From the NCBI GenBank assembly GCA_002286715.1, contig NSJX01000081.1:11756-32842 (forward strand): 21,087 bases of DNA, given 5' to 3'. The notes beneath the pieces were generated by a model that was given only the letters and a program-made list of their open reading frames with translations, had not been told where the DNA came from and did not search any database. Within the stretch, counting starts at the first letter, position 1. Every line of letters starts with the position of its first letter. Positions 10,181-18,258 of this stretch are shown here, piece after piece. This DNA comes from Dentipellis sp. KUC8613 (Eukaryota > Basidiomycota > Agaricomycetes > Russulales > Hericiaceae). Both the position numbers and the translations under genes were made by a program.

Positions 10181-11740
10181 TCGCGTGTTTCATGCTCTCC
10201 CAACCCGCCATCTCGCGCCTCGCCCTCTCTCGCCTGTAGCGCACTCTCGCGCCAGCGCGGGCCCGCCATGCTCTCTCTCGTGCCCTCACCGCCCTCACGC
10301 GCTGCCGCCGCCCTCACGCACCCGCACGCCACCGATCCGCACCCGCACCAGGCCCGGGCGCGGCTGCATCATGGCCCTGCGCGCCCGCCGCGCCTCCACT
10401 GCCTTCGTGCGCCCCTCGCACGCCGACTCCGCCCTTGCACACCCGCACGCCGCCCATCCGCAGCTGCACCGCGCCCGCACGCCCCTGCATCGCCGTCTCG
10501 CGCCCGCACGTGCGCGCCACGGCCTCTCTTGCTCCCCCACTGCCGTCGCTTGCCACCGCCGCCTTTGCCGCCCTCTCGCCCCCTCGCGCTGCCGCGACTC
10601 GCACCCACGTCGACGTCACGCGCGCCCCAGCGACGCCGTCTGGCCTCAGCGACGCTGCTGCCCGCCCTAACGACACCGTCTCGCACGGCCGCGGCGCTGT
10701 TGCGAGCCCTGTGGCGCCTTCTTCGCACCACGCCACCCCGTCTTCGCTCCCCGCCCCGCCGTCTCACTCCCCGCCCCGCCGTCTCACTCCTCGCCCCGCC
10801 GTTTTCGCGCCTGGTAGTGCTGTCTCGCACCCAGTGGCGTCATCACGCCGGCGGCGGTATCTCGTGCCCCTCTGCGGCCCGCGCCGCCGTCTGCGTGCCC
10901 TGTCCCCCGTCTCGCGCACTGCAGCACCGCCGTCGCGTGTGTTGCGCCCTGCGGCGTCGTTTTTGCGACGCGCTCCACCCTGTTCCGCCTCCTACACGCC
11001 CCGCGGCACCGCCGTCGCGCCATTTTCCACCTGCGGCGCCCTCTCGACCTCCGCCTCGCCGTTTTCGCTCCCAGTGGGGCTGTGTCGCGCACCGCTACGC
11101 CGCCGTCGCGTGTCGCGCCCTGCGCCATTGTGTTTGCGCCCCGCTCTGCCGTCTGCCCGCCCCGAGCGCCCGCCCTCAAGCTGCCGCCACCTGCCCTCGT
11201 GGTTCATTCACCCGCCGTCGCGCCGCATTCACCCGCCATCGCGCCGCCGTCGCACGCCCCAGCGGCGCCGTCTTAAGGTGCCACCACATGCACCCGCGCC
11301 ACCGTCACGTCGCCATGCGCACCCACGCCGCCGTCACGCGCCCCAGCCGCGCCGTTTCCACCCCTCGCCCCGCCGTTTGCGCGTCCTGATGCACCGTCTT
11401 CGCGCCGCGCCGCATCGCATCAAAGCCCTGTCAGGCCGCGCCGCATCGTCTCAACGTGGGGTCATCTCGGACCCCGCATCGCTTTCTTCGTGCACCGCTG
11501 CACCGTCTTCGTGCGGCGCCGCCATCTCATCGTGGGGCCGCTTCTGGCCCTGCTCCGCTGTTCTTGCCCCGCCCTGGCATCTTCGTGCGCCGCCCTGCGC
11601 GCTGCGCTGCGTCGTCTCGTCTCACCATGCGGTCTGACCTCCCCTCGCCCTCCCCATGCTCTCCACGCCACCCATGCACCCTCCACCTGTCGTCTGCCCT
11701 CCATCCATACCACCTACGTGCCATCCGTCAGCCTTGTGCA
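10181..11740 (+). repeat. C-rich low-complexity array 2
   Basis: About 1.6 kb of the same C-skewed, CpG-dense composition as array 1, with recurring CCCCGCCGTCTC phrases. A 20-bp tandem stands at 10751-10810: two identical copies of CCGCCCCGCCGTCTCACTCC and one diverged copy. Very long overlapping open frames on both strands are composition artefacts. The 3' side grades through CT-rich sequence into AT-rich DNA. Confidence 0.88.
10751..10810 (+). repeat. 20-bp tandem repeat, three copies
   Basis: Two perfect copies of CCGCCCCGCCGTCTCACTCC followed by a copy diverged in its second half. It shows the basic building block of the array more clearly than the surrounding degenerate sequence. Confidence 0.95.
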
Positions 11741-12067
11741 CTGTCTGGAAACTGTCCCCGTCCTTTTGCACACTGTTTATGTCCTCTGTTATCATGTATG
11801 TTCTTGTTCCTCTTTTGTTTCATATCGTGGTTGCTAATACTCTTGCATATTATATTATGGGAGAATTTTGTGACATGTGTAGGGTATGCATAGTCCATGG
11901 TGGGTTTCCTTTGCTTCCACTCTCATTGTCATTGCTGGTATTCCTGTAGGAGTAATTTTGTAGCATGATATTGCATGTGAGTAATTGTAGTGGTTATTGT
12001 GGTATATGTTTGTCTAATGTAGTGTTAGGTCTTTTGTAACTTTTTGAAATGCAAATTTTCTCCATCA
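11741..12067 (+). other. AT-rich tail of unit 2, no gene found
   Basis: T-rich then AT-rich sequence with stops in all frames after about 11950. Nothing recognisable as a gene or RNA was found. It includes pyrimidine tracts followed by AG (for example around 11945-11950), which would be needed if the array were spliced out, but such tracts are common by chance. Confidence 0.5.
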
Positions 12068-12545
12068 TCTGTGATTCATCTATAAAACAGTATTGATGCC
12101 TTGATGTTGATCTACAAACTGTTTATCAGTTTATGAGACTGGCTCACAGATTGCTCATGTAAGGTGATTATCTCACCAGGGGGTACCAGCCATTCAGAGA
12201 GTACAATTTGCTTGTAATCCTGGTGGTTCACTTCAATTCTAGAATATCTTCCTAATAATATGTAGGTACCAAGTAGTATTAAACACTCTCAAGTTGAAAA
12301 TGAGAAGAAAACAATAAGATATACCCCAAAGGGAAGCAAACCAACTGAGCACATTATTGTGAAGTTGCTAATGCACTAGTGCTTCATGTGAGCATTCAGT
12401 GAAAAAATGCAGAGAAATGCAGCATGGAAGGAAGGGACCCTTGGCATACTATGTTTTGGAATAAATTTTGCTGTCTTAAAATAAATATGTACCTGACCTC
12501 CTAGATGAATCAGAACCTGCCGCTTGCCGGCCCACTCCTCACTAG
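12068..12545 (+). mobile_element. Candidate short non-autonomous Helitron-like element
   Basis: The left end (TGATTCATCTAT at 12072-12083, then AAAACAG) is a degraded copy of the unit head hairpin. The right end has TAGATGAATCAG, hairpin GCCG (12519-12522) with CGGC (12528-12531), ten nucleotides, CTAG (12542-12545), then T. TGATTCATCTA (12072-12082) and TAGATGAATCA (12502-12512) are exact inverse copies. TC after A occurs at 12068 and at 12079; either gives an A|TC...CTAG|T arrangement. The interior of about 420 bp is non-coding. It may be an independent element nested in the unit 2 tail or simply that unit's end. Confidence 0.5.
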
Positions 12546-12712
12546 TATGGTACCATGATGGGATGGTGACAAAGGAGAAATGTGTATATGAAGGTCCTTT
12601 CAAAGATATGAAAACCATACACTTTGCTAGGGATAGAAAGGCCTCTGTTTTAATTTATAGTATTATGTGAATACAAAACAGAAAATTAATGCTAATGTTG
12701 CTTTCTGAGAGC
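12546..12712. other. AT-rich stretch between repeat termini, no gene found
   Basis: A short AT-rich segment between two Helitron-like 3' termini. A minus-strand open frame starting at 12618 crosses the element end and has no domain, so it is not called. Confidence 0.5.
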
Positions 12713-12755
12713 TGAATCAGCACTGCCGCACGTGTGCCGGCCCACTCCCACTAGT
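12713..12755 (+). mobile_element. Helitron-like 3' terminus, variant hairpin
   Basis: TGAATCAG (12713-12720), hairpin GCCG-CAC ... GTG-C-CGGC (12725-12741), nine nucleotides, CTAG (12751-12754), T. The stem is longer than in the 9558 and 12507 copies, by three inner pairs with one unpaired base. No matching 5' end was recognised upstream, so this may be a solo or truncated end. Confidence 0.55.
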
Positions 12756-12845
12756 TGATTGAAACTGTTCTTTAGGTTGCTTATTGTTTCTATTGCAGTG
12801 GTATGTTGTCTTTCTAGTCTTGTGAACCTAATTGATATCAACATT

Positions 12846-12889
12846 ACTAGTTGGGAGTGGGCCGTCACAAGTGCGGCAGATCTGATTCA
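12846..12889 (-). mobile_element. Helitron-like 3' terminus of the inverted unit
   Basis: On the minus strand the order is TGAATCAG (12889-12882), hairpin GCCG-CAC, loop TT, GTG-A-CGGC (12877-12861), ten nucleotides, CTAG (12850-12847), T. With 12713-12755 it forms an inverted pair of about 43 bp separated by 90 bp. It closes the inverted unit whose tail and array lie to its right. Confidence 0.57.
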
Positions 12890-13097
12890 GCTAGGGGAAA
12901 GCATTCACTTTCTTTAACTTGTAATGTTATTGATCAGTTCTTGATGCCAAGAGCTATGACTTCAAATTCATGTCACTTATGTTTCACATTACATGTTATA
13001 GTAACACGCACAACACCTCAGAGATTTTTTTGATCTGGTTTTATCTGAATTTCTATGAATTTCTATCATTTTGTATTATTTTCTATGATTTTCTAAG
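12890..13097 (-). repeat. AT-rich tail of the inverted unit
   Basis: Read on the minus strand it shares ATTCATAGAAAT and GAATTTGAAGTCA with the unit 4 tail (17150-17275) in the same order, which supports its identity as an inverted tail. The stretch next to the array (13041-13097) is a degenerate decamer repeat of the type TTCTATGAAT, about six copies. Confidence 0.7.
13041..13097 (+). repeat. Degenerate AT-rich decamer repeat
   Basis: About six consecutive 10-bp units resembling TTCTATGAAT or TTCTATGATT sit exactly at the boundary between AT-rich tail and G-rich array. Confidence 0.85.
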
Positions 13098-13620
13098 GGG
13101 TGATGGCAGTATGAAAGGGCACAAGGGGCGCAAACGGGCGGGAGACAGGGCAAAGGGGCACAACGGCAGCGTGAAGGAGCGCGAGAGCAGAGCGGTCAGC
13201 GGTGTGAAGGGCACGAGACGGACGGCACGAAGGGGCGCGCAGCGCGCCCGAGGGGCACGAGACGGCGCGAGAGGGGCGTGACGGCATCATGACAAGCGGG
13301 ACGACAGTGTCACGACGAGCAGGGTGATGGCGATGCAACAAAGGGCACGGCGGCAACGGCAACGAGCGGGGTGACGACGGCGCGAAGGAGCGCACACGGG
13401 GGGCGCACGACGGCGCAAGACGGGTGCGAGACGGCACGAGACGGTCGTGACAGCATCGTGACAAGCGGGGCGACGGCGAGGCGACAAGGGTGGCACGGCG
13501 ACGACGGCGCGAAGGGGCGCGCACGAGGGGCGCGAGACGGCGCGAGAGGGGTGCGATGGCAACGCGACAAGCGGGGTGCCGCGACGTGACAAGCGGGGCG
13601 CAGCGACGACGCGAGGGGGG

Positions 13621-13690
13621 CGCAGCAACGGCGCGAGGGGGGCGCAGCAACGGCGCGAGGGGGGCGCAAGACGGCGCGAGGGGGGCGCAA
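13621..13690 (+). repeat. 21-22-bp tandem repeat
   Basis: Consecutive copies start at 13621, 13643, 13665 and 13686. Early copies begin CGCAGCAACGGCGCGAGG; later ones carry CGCAAGACGGCGCGAGG. Long G-runs end each unit. Confidence 0.93.
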
Positions 13691-14670
13691 GACGGCGCGA
13701 GAGGGGTGCGGCGGCAACAGCGACGAGCGGCGGCGACGGCGACAACGGCGACGAGTGGGGCGACGACGGCGCGAAGGGGCGCACACGAGGGGCGCGAGAC
13801 AGCGCGAGAGGATCGTGGCAGTTTTGCGACGAGTGGGACGACGGCGACGCAACGGTGGGGGCGCGGCGTCGGCGCCACATGGCGCCACACGGGGAGAGAG
13901 GGGCGCGGCGGTATCATGACGAGCGAGGCGACGGCGATGCGATGAGCGGGGCGACGATGAAGCGACGAGGGGCGCGGCGGCGACGCGACGACGGTGGCGC
14001 GGCGACGGGGCGACGGGGGTGCGAGACGGGCAGAGAGGGGCGCAACGAGGGGCGCGACGCCGGTGCGAGATGGCGTGAGGGGGGGCACGAGACGGCGTGA
14101 AGGGGCACGAGGGGCAAGGGCGACGCGAAGAGGGGCGCACCGGTGGCGCGAAGGGGCGCGAGAGCTGAGCGGCGCGAGGGGCGCGAGACGGCGCGAGACC
14201 GGCGTGAGGGCGTCGCGACGAGCAGGGCGACGGCCACGCGATGAGGGTGGCGCGGCGACGGCCTGAGAGTGGCGCGGCGACGGCGCGAGGGGGGCGACGA
14301 CGGCACAAAGGGGCGTGCGCGAGGGGCACGAGATAGCATGAGAGGGCGCGCGAGAAGGGCAGCAAGGGGTACGCGAGGGCGGCGGCGGGCGCGAGAGGGT
14401 GCTGGTGTACGCGAGACGACGCGCGAAGGTGGCGTTGGGGCACCAGAGGGTGCGGTGAGGTGCACGGGGGCGGCGGTGGGGTGAGAGAACACGGCAGACG
14501 GCGTGCGAGGATGGCGGAGGGCGAGGATGCCCGTGGCCGGCGGTGGTGCGCGAGAAGACGGCGGCGGGCGCGCATCGCGGGTGTGGCAGAGTGCGGCGGA
14601 GGGCGACAATGGGCGGCGGAGTGCAACAGAGGGCGTGCGAGGACTGCGCGAAGATGGTGGTGGGGCGCGA

Positions 14671-14700
14671 GAGGCCGACAGAGGCCGACAGAGGCCGACA
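14671..14700 (+). repeat. Perfect decamer repeat GAGGCCGACA x3
   Basis: Three identical 10-bp copies, followed by a partial fourth. The same 10-bp period occurs at 8087-8130 and 19141-19170 in unrelated sequence. Confidence 0.97.
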
Positions 14701-15174
14701 GAGGGTGTCTGAGGACACGCGAGGGCGGCGGTGGGGCGCACGAGGACGGCGGTGAGCGTGCGGGGGCGTCCGACGGCGGCCGAGGGCTTGCGAGGGCGGC
14801 AGTGGACTAGCGAGGGCGGTGGTGGGCGCGAGGGCACGAACGAGGGCGGCTGTGAGGTGCGCGAGGGCAGCTGTGGTGGGAGAGGGTGGAGACGGCTGCT
14901 GCAGAGCACAGCAGCGGTCGTGCGGGGGCGCGAGGGTAGCTGTGGGGCGCGACTCGGAGAGACTGCACGCAGGGCTCGAGAGTGCGAGTGAGGGTGTCCC
15001 GGGGCACGTGAAGGCGGCGGTAGGCCATGTGAGGGCGGAGAGGACAAAGAAGGAGGGTGTGGGGCGCAAGAGCGCGCGCGCGCGGCTCGAGGGCAGCTGT
15101 GGGGCTTGTGAGGCTTGTGAGGCGGACAGGGAGGGTGTGGGGCTGGAGGGCGCAAACGAGAGCGGCCCGGGGTG

Positions 15175-15231
15175 CGTGAAGGCGGCGGTAGGGCGTGAAG
15201 GCGGCGGTAGGGTGTGAAGGCGGCGGTGGGC
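15175..15231 (+). repeat. 19-bp tandem repeat, three copies
   Basis: CGTGAAGGCGGCGGTAGGG occurs at 15175-15193 and 15194-15212, with a third copy at 15213-15231 that differs at three positions. It lies in the last 220 bp of the inverted array. Confidence 0.95.
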
Positions 15232-15394
15232 TCGAGAGGGCGGCGGTGAGGGCGCGCAAGGGCGCGCAGCGTTGGGGCGGTGTTGGGGCGCGAGAGGACA
15301 CGCAAGGGCGGCATGGAGCGGGTGAGGGCGGTGGCGGGTGCGTCAGGACGGCGGCGGCGCCGTCAGAGTGCAATCGGGCGTGAGAGAAGGTGCG

Positions 15395-15666
15395 CGACGT
15401 CTCTGCAGGAATGCTGCAGAGATGAGCAGCGTACGGCACTTGCCGAGGCCCCGCAGATGAGGCGACAAGTCGCTCTTTGTCACACTCTCCCATCCCTCAA
15501 GGCCTCATCCCCCGATTGCCCGCCGTCATCTCCTCAATACATCGCACACGCACTTGTGGGCTCAGCAAGAGAAAATAGAATGTGGGAGGTAGGATAAAGA
15601 GGTGACAGCAGCAGTATGTAAGGTCCGTTATTGTACATTCTCCAGTCCGTCATAGAGATACTGACC
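15395..15666 (+). repeat. Partial head region of unit 4
   Basis: Aligns with 5593-5820 of unit 1: TCTCTGCAGGAATGCTGCA, CGGCACTTGCCGAGG, ACAAGTCGCTCTT, CATCTCCTCAATACA, TAGGATAA, ATACTGACCGCGCGAG. The upstream two-thirds of the head is missing and is replaced directly by the inverted array, so this is a rearrangement breakpoint. TCTCTGCAG-GAATG-CTGCAGAGA (15400-15422) is a 9-bp-stem hairpin exactly at the breakpoint. The donor-like site is AG|GTCCGT, weaker than in the other units. Confidence 0.75.
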
Positions 15667-15694
15667 GCGCGAGCCCGGGATACCGGGCTCGCGC
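15667..15694. repeat. GC palindrome before array 4
   Basis: 12-bp arms GCGCGAGCCCGG and CCGGGCTCGCGC around GATA. It is nearly identical to the perfect 28-bp palindrome at 5821-5848, differing by one base at the centre, and occupies the same place at the head/array boundary. Confidence 0.95.
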
Positions 15695-16210
15695 CTCTGC
15701 CTGTGCCAGCTCAAGCTCAGCACACCATCGTTTTGAGCCAGCACGCTGCCGTTCCGTGCCTGCAAGCCCACGCCGCCCTCGCCCGTGCTCTGCCTTCGCG
15801 CCCTCGACCTTGGCCCCCTCATCTTCGCAATGTTGCATCCGCGCTGTCCACGCTGCCCTCGCCCCCCGCCTCCCCCTACCTCCACACCCACCGTGTTCGC
15901 TCATCCGCCCGGGCCATCGTGGCATCGCTCGCACACACATGGCCCTTGAATGCTTTGTGGCCAACTCGTCCCCGTCGCCACTCCGCTTCGCCGCGGGCCG
16001 TCTCGTGCCCTCGTCGCGACTGGTCTCGCGACCGTCTCACACCCATCTCGCGCCCACCTTGCGCCCTCGTCGCGCCACTCTCGTGTGTGTCGCATTATCC
16101 TCGCACCTATCTCACGCGGGCCTGTGGTGCCGTTGCTAGGGCATGCGGCATGCAAGACACATAGTAGCTGCCATGTGGCCGTCCTGCGCACCCCGCCGCA
16201 CCCTCTCATT

Positions 16211-16246
16211 GCCCCGCCCCGCCATCTTGCCCCGCCCCGCCATCTT
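16211..16246 (+). repeat. 18-bp tandem repeat, two perfect copies
   Basis: GCCCCGCCCCGCCATCTT at 16211-16228 and 16229-16246, followed by degenerate copies. Confidence 0.95.
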
Positions 16247-16547
16247 GCGCCCCCCGCCGCACCCACGCCACCGTCTGCGCCCCTCGCCTTGCCTTCTCGA
16301 CGCCCCGCCTCGCCGTCTTGCGCCCTGCACCACTGTATTCGGGCCCCATGGGGCCGTCCTGCCTGTGCCCCCCCGCCGCGCCCACGCTGCTGTCTGTATG
16401 CCCCGTCGCACCCTCTTGACGGCCCGCCTCACAGTCTCGCGCCCTCTCATCACCCCGCCCCACCGTCTTGCGCCCCCTGCCGCGTCCATACCGCCGTCTG
16501 CGCTCCTGCAGCGCCGTCTTCAGGCCTCATAGGGCCGTCTTGCGCAC

Positions 16548-16604
16548 CCCGCCGCCGTCTACGTGCCCCGCCGCCGTCTACGTGCCCCGCCGCTGTCTGC
16601 ATGC
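16548..16604 (+). repeat. 19-bp tandem repeat, three copies
   Basis: CCCGCCGCCGTCTACGTGC at 16548-16566 and 16567-16585, with a third, slightly diverged copy at 16586-16604. Confidence 0.95.
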
Positions 16605-17145
16605 CTCACCACGCCCTCTCAACTCCCCGCCCCACCGTCTGCGCTCCGCCCTGCCGTCTTCGGGCCCCATTGCGCCCTCCGCCGCCATCTTCTGCCCCCC
16701 GCCGCCATCTGCGCCGCCCTTCCATGTTCGAATGCCATGCGCCCTAGCAACGACGCATTGCGCCGCCCTCGCTCGCCCTCGCATCCCACCCCTCCACTGT
16801 CGCACGCCCGTGCTGCCCTCTCAAAGCTGTTGCACCGCCGTCGAACCTCCTCGCGTGCCGCCGCACCCTCGTGTTGTTGCCACACATCATCACACCATCG
16901 TCGCATGTCCCATGCTGCCCACGTTGCCATCACACGCCCCAGCGGTGTTGTTTTGTTGCTACTGGCCTCACGCCGCCCTCGGCTGTCCTCGCGCTGCCGC
17001 CACACGCGCGCATGCTGCCATCTCGCGCCTCAACAGCGCCTGTAGCCTCGCATCATGCCCTCCCTGAGCACGTCATCGTGACACTGCCTCTGCACGTCTG
17101 TCGCGCCTCGCACTCGCACTGTCATGCCCCTGCACCCATAGAATA

Positions 17146-17389
17146 CATTCATTCATAGAAATTTAAATTTCTTTTTTACTTATATTTTTATGACCAAATG
17201 TTCTACCTGAGTCAAAAGATGCATTGAAGAATCATTATAAAAGTCTGCTTAGCTATGAATTTGAAGTCACAGCCCAGTGTTTGACGCGTCAAAAAGGCCG
17301 TGGGAATTCATTGCCTGTTTCTGCGATTAAAAGTTTCGATGCGTCTGCGAGCTGTCTCTAATTAAAAGTGATTCATGGCTGAATCAGAA
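17146..17389 (+). repeat. AT-rich tail of unit 4
   Basis: The first half matches the tail of the inverted unit (ATTCATAGAAAT, GAATTTGAAGTCACAGC). The last 90 bp match 1-94. It holds a perfect 14-bp palindrome, TTTGACGCGTCAAA (17280-17293), and ends with the hairpin TGATTCA-TGGC-TGAATCA (17369-17386). As at 1-94, the terminal GC hairpin and CTAG expected from units 1 and 2 are absent. Confidence 0.75.
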
Positions 17390-17592
17390 ACTCTACAGAT
17401 TACTCTTTGCCTTGTGGAGATGTAGTTCTTGGTCTATGCTTGGGCTTTAGGTAGCTGTAGATTAGTTGCTTTGTGCTTTATTATAGTATCTAATACAATG
17501 GATTTCAATGTTTTCACTGCTTGGGTATGAGGTTATAGAAGCATCTATTCTAGCTGGATATGATGCATAGCTGCTGGTGCTATTGTGTTGTA
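17390..17592 (+). other. Spacer bracketed by the same repeat ends as the helicase
   Basis: About 200 bp of AT-rich DNA with no open frame of note. On its left is the tail ending in CTGAATCAGAA, on its right the head starting TTCTGATTCA. The same two ends flank the helicase ORF at 95-5157. I see no similarity between this spacer and the helicase gene, so it is probably not a simple internal deletion of it. Confidence 0.6.
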
Positions 17593-18258
17593 TTCTGATT
17601 CATCTATGAATCAGTTCTAATAATGGGGTGAGCCACTAAAACTCGCAGAACTTCAAAATCTCAAGTTCGGGAAGTTGGTTCCCACAGATTTCAGCCACAT
17701 TGGTTCAAGACACTTCTCTTTTCTTTTTTGTACAGCTCAATTCATCCTCAATCATTCTGAAAATTTCACGACATGTACAAAACAAGTATATACACCTGCC
17801 ATAAAAGTTGGAAACGATTTGCATGTCTGCATCGCCCAGAAATAGGAAGTCGCGCTGTGCTTTAGAGGGTCAGATTGAAAGATGTACAATTGTTGATGCA
17901 AGAGACATTGACCTTGCTTGAAAATATTTCCAAGAGCGTATTATGTATGCTTTCGGCTTCACAAATTTAGTTGAGATTTTAGACAATTTATTCGGCTTTC
18001 AAAAAGCCTGTCTTTGCCCGAACGTTGAGTTGAGAAGCCATGTGCGGGAATTGCCGACCGTCTTTGTGGCTCTGGCAACGCGCCAGCTCATCACTCAACT
18101 CTCCTTGTCATCGCTATCGTCCTGGCCTTCACCATCCTCAATGCACTCGCACTCCCACCCGCACTCACGCCATATGAAGCCCCCGAAGAACTGCACTTAC
18201 AAGCCAAGACAGAGGCATGTAGGAGCTTGAGGGGCAGAGGGACGCGAAGTCGCAAAAG
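17593..18258 (+). repeat. Head region of unit 3
   Basis: Starts with the hairpin CTGATTCA-TCTA-TGAATCAG (17595-17614 region) in single copy, then TTCTAATAATGGGGTGAGCC, almost identical to unit 1. Shared blocks follow in the same order: CTCGCAGAA, GTTCCCACAGATTTCAGCCAC, GGAAGTCGCGC, GATTTTAGACAATTTATTCGG, CGGGAATTGCCGACC and CGCCAGCTCA (the last also in unit 2). It ends in AAAAG|GTAAGT (GT at 18259), a full-consensus splice donor. The 95-codon frame starting at 17943 is not conserved in other copies and is not called. Confidence 0.75.

Larger units (their letters stand above)
13098..15390 (-). repeat. Inverted array, G-rich on the + strand
   Basis: About 2.3 kb of GC-rich sequence with reversed skew; in 13561-13620 I count 29 G and 16 C of 60. 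Its phrases (GGCGCGAGACGGCGCGAG) are reverse complements of those in the C-rich arrays. Clear tandems occur at 13621-13690 (21-22 bp), 14671-14700 (10 bp) and 15175-15231 (19 bp). A minus-strand open frame of 658 codons and others overlap here; they are Pro/Arg/Ser/Ala-rich without domains and are rejected as genes. Confidence 0.88.
15695..17145 (+). repeat. C-rich low-complexity array 4
   Basis: About 1.45 kb with C-rich, CpG-dense composition. An 18-bp tandem (GCCCCGCCCCGCCATCTT, 16211-16246) and a 19-bp tandem (CCCGCCGCCGTCTACGTGC, 16548-16604) show the array unit. One CCTAGCAACG motif lies near 16743. Long open frames in several frames of both strands have no domains and are not called. 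Confidence 0.88.

Noticed and set aside
10268..11637. 373- and 400-codon open frames in array 2
   Set aside because: They overlap in different frames over the same tandem repeats, and the translated residues follow array phrases such as PPSRRLTPRPAV.
12713..12889. MITE with 43-bp terminal inverted repeats
   Set aside because: No target-site duplication was visible at either border, and each arm alone carries a complete Helitron-like 3' end also found singly at 9558 and 12507, so two facing ends explain it better.
13093..15069. 658-codon open frame on the minus strand in the inverted array, and a 438-466-codon pair in other frames
   Set aside because: Several long frames overlap in the same DNA on both strands, all Pro/Arg/Ala/Ser-rich with no domain. 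High GC with few A/T-containing stops explains them, and the sequence is a degenerate tandem array.
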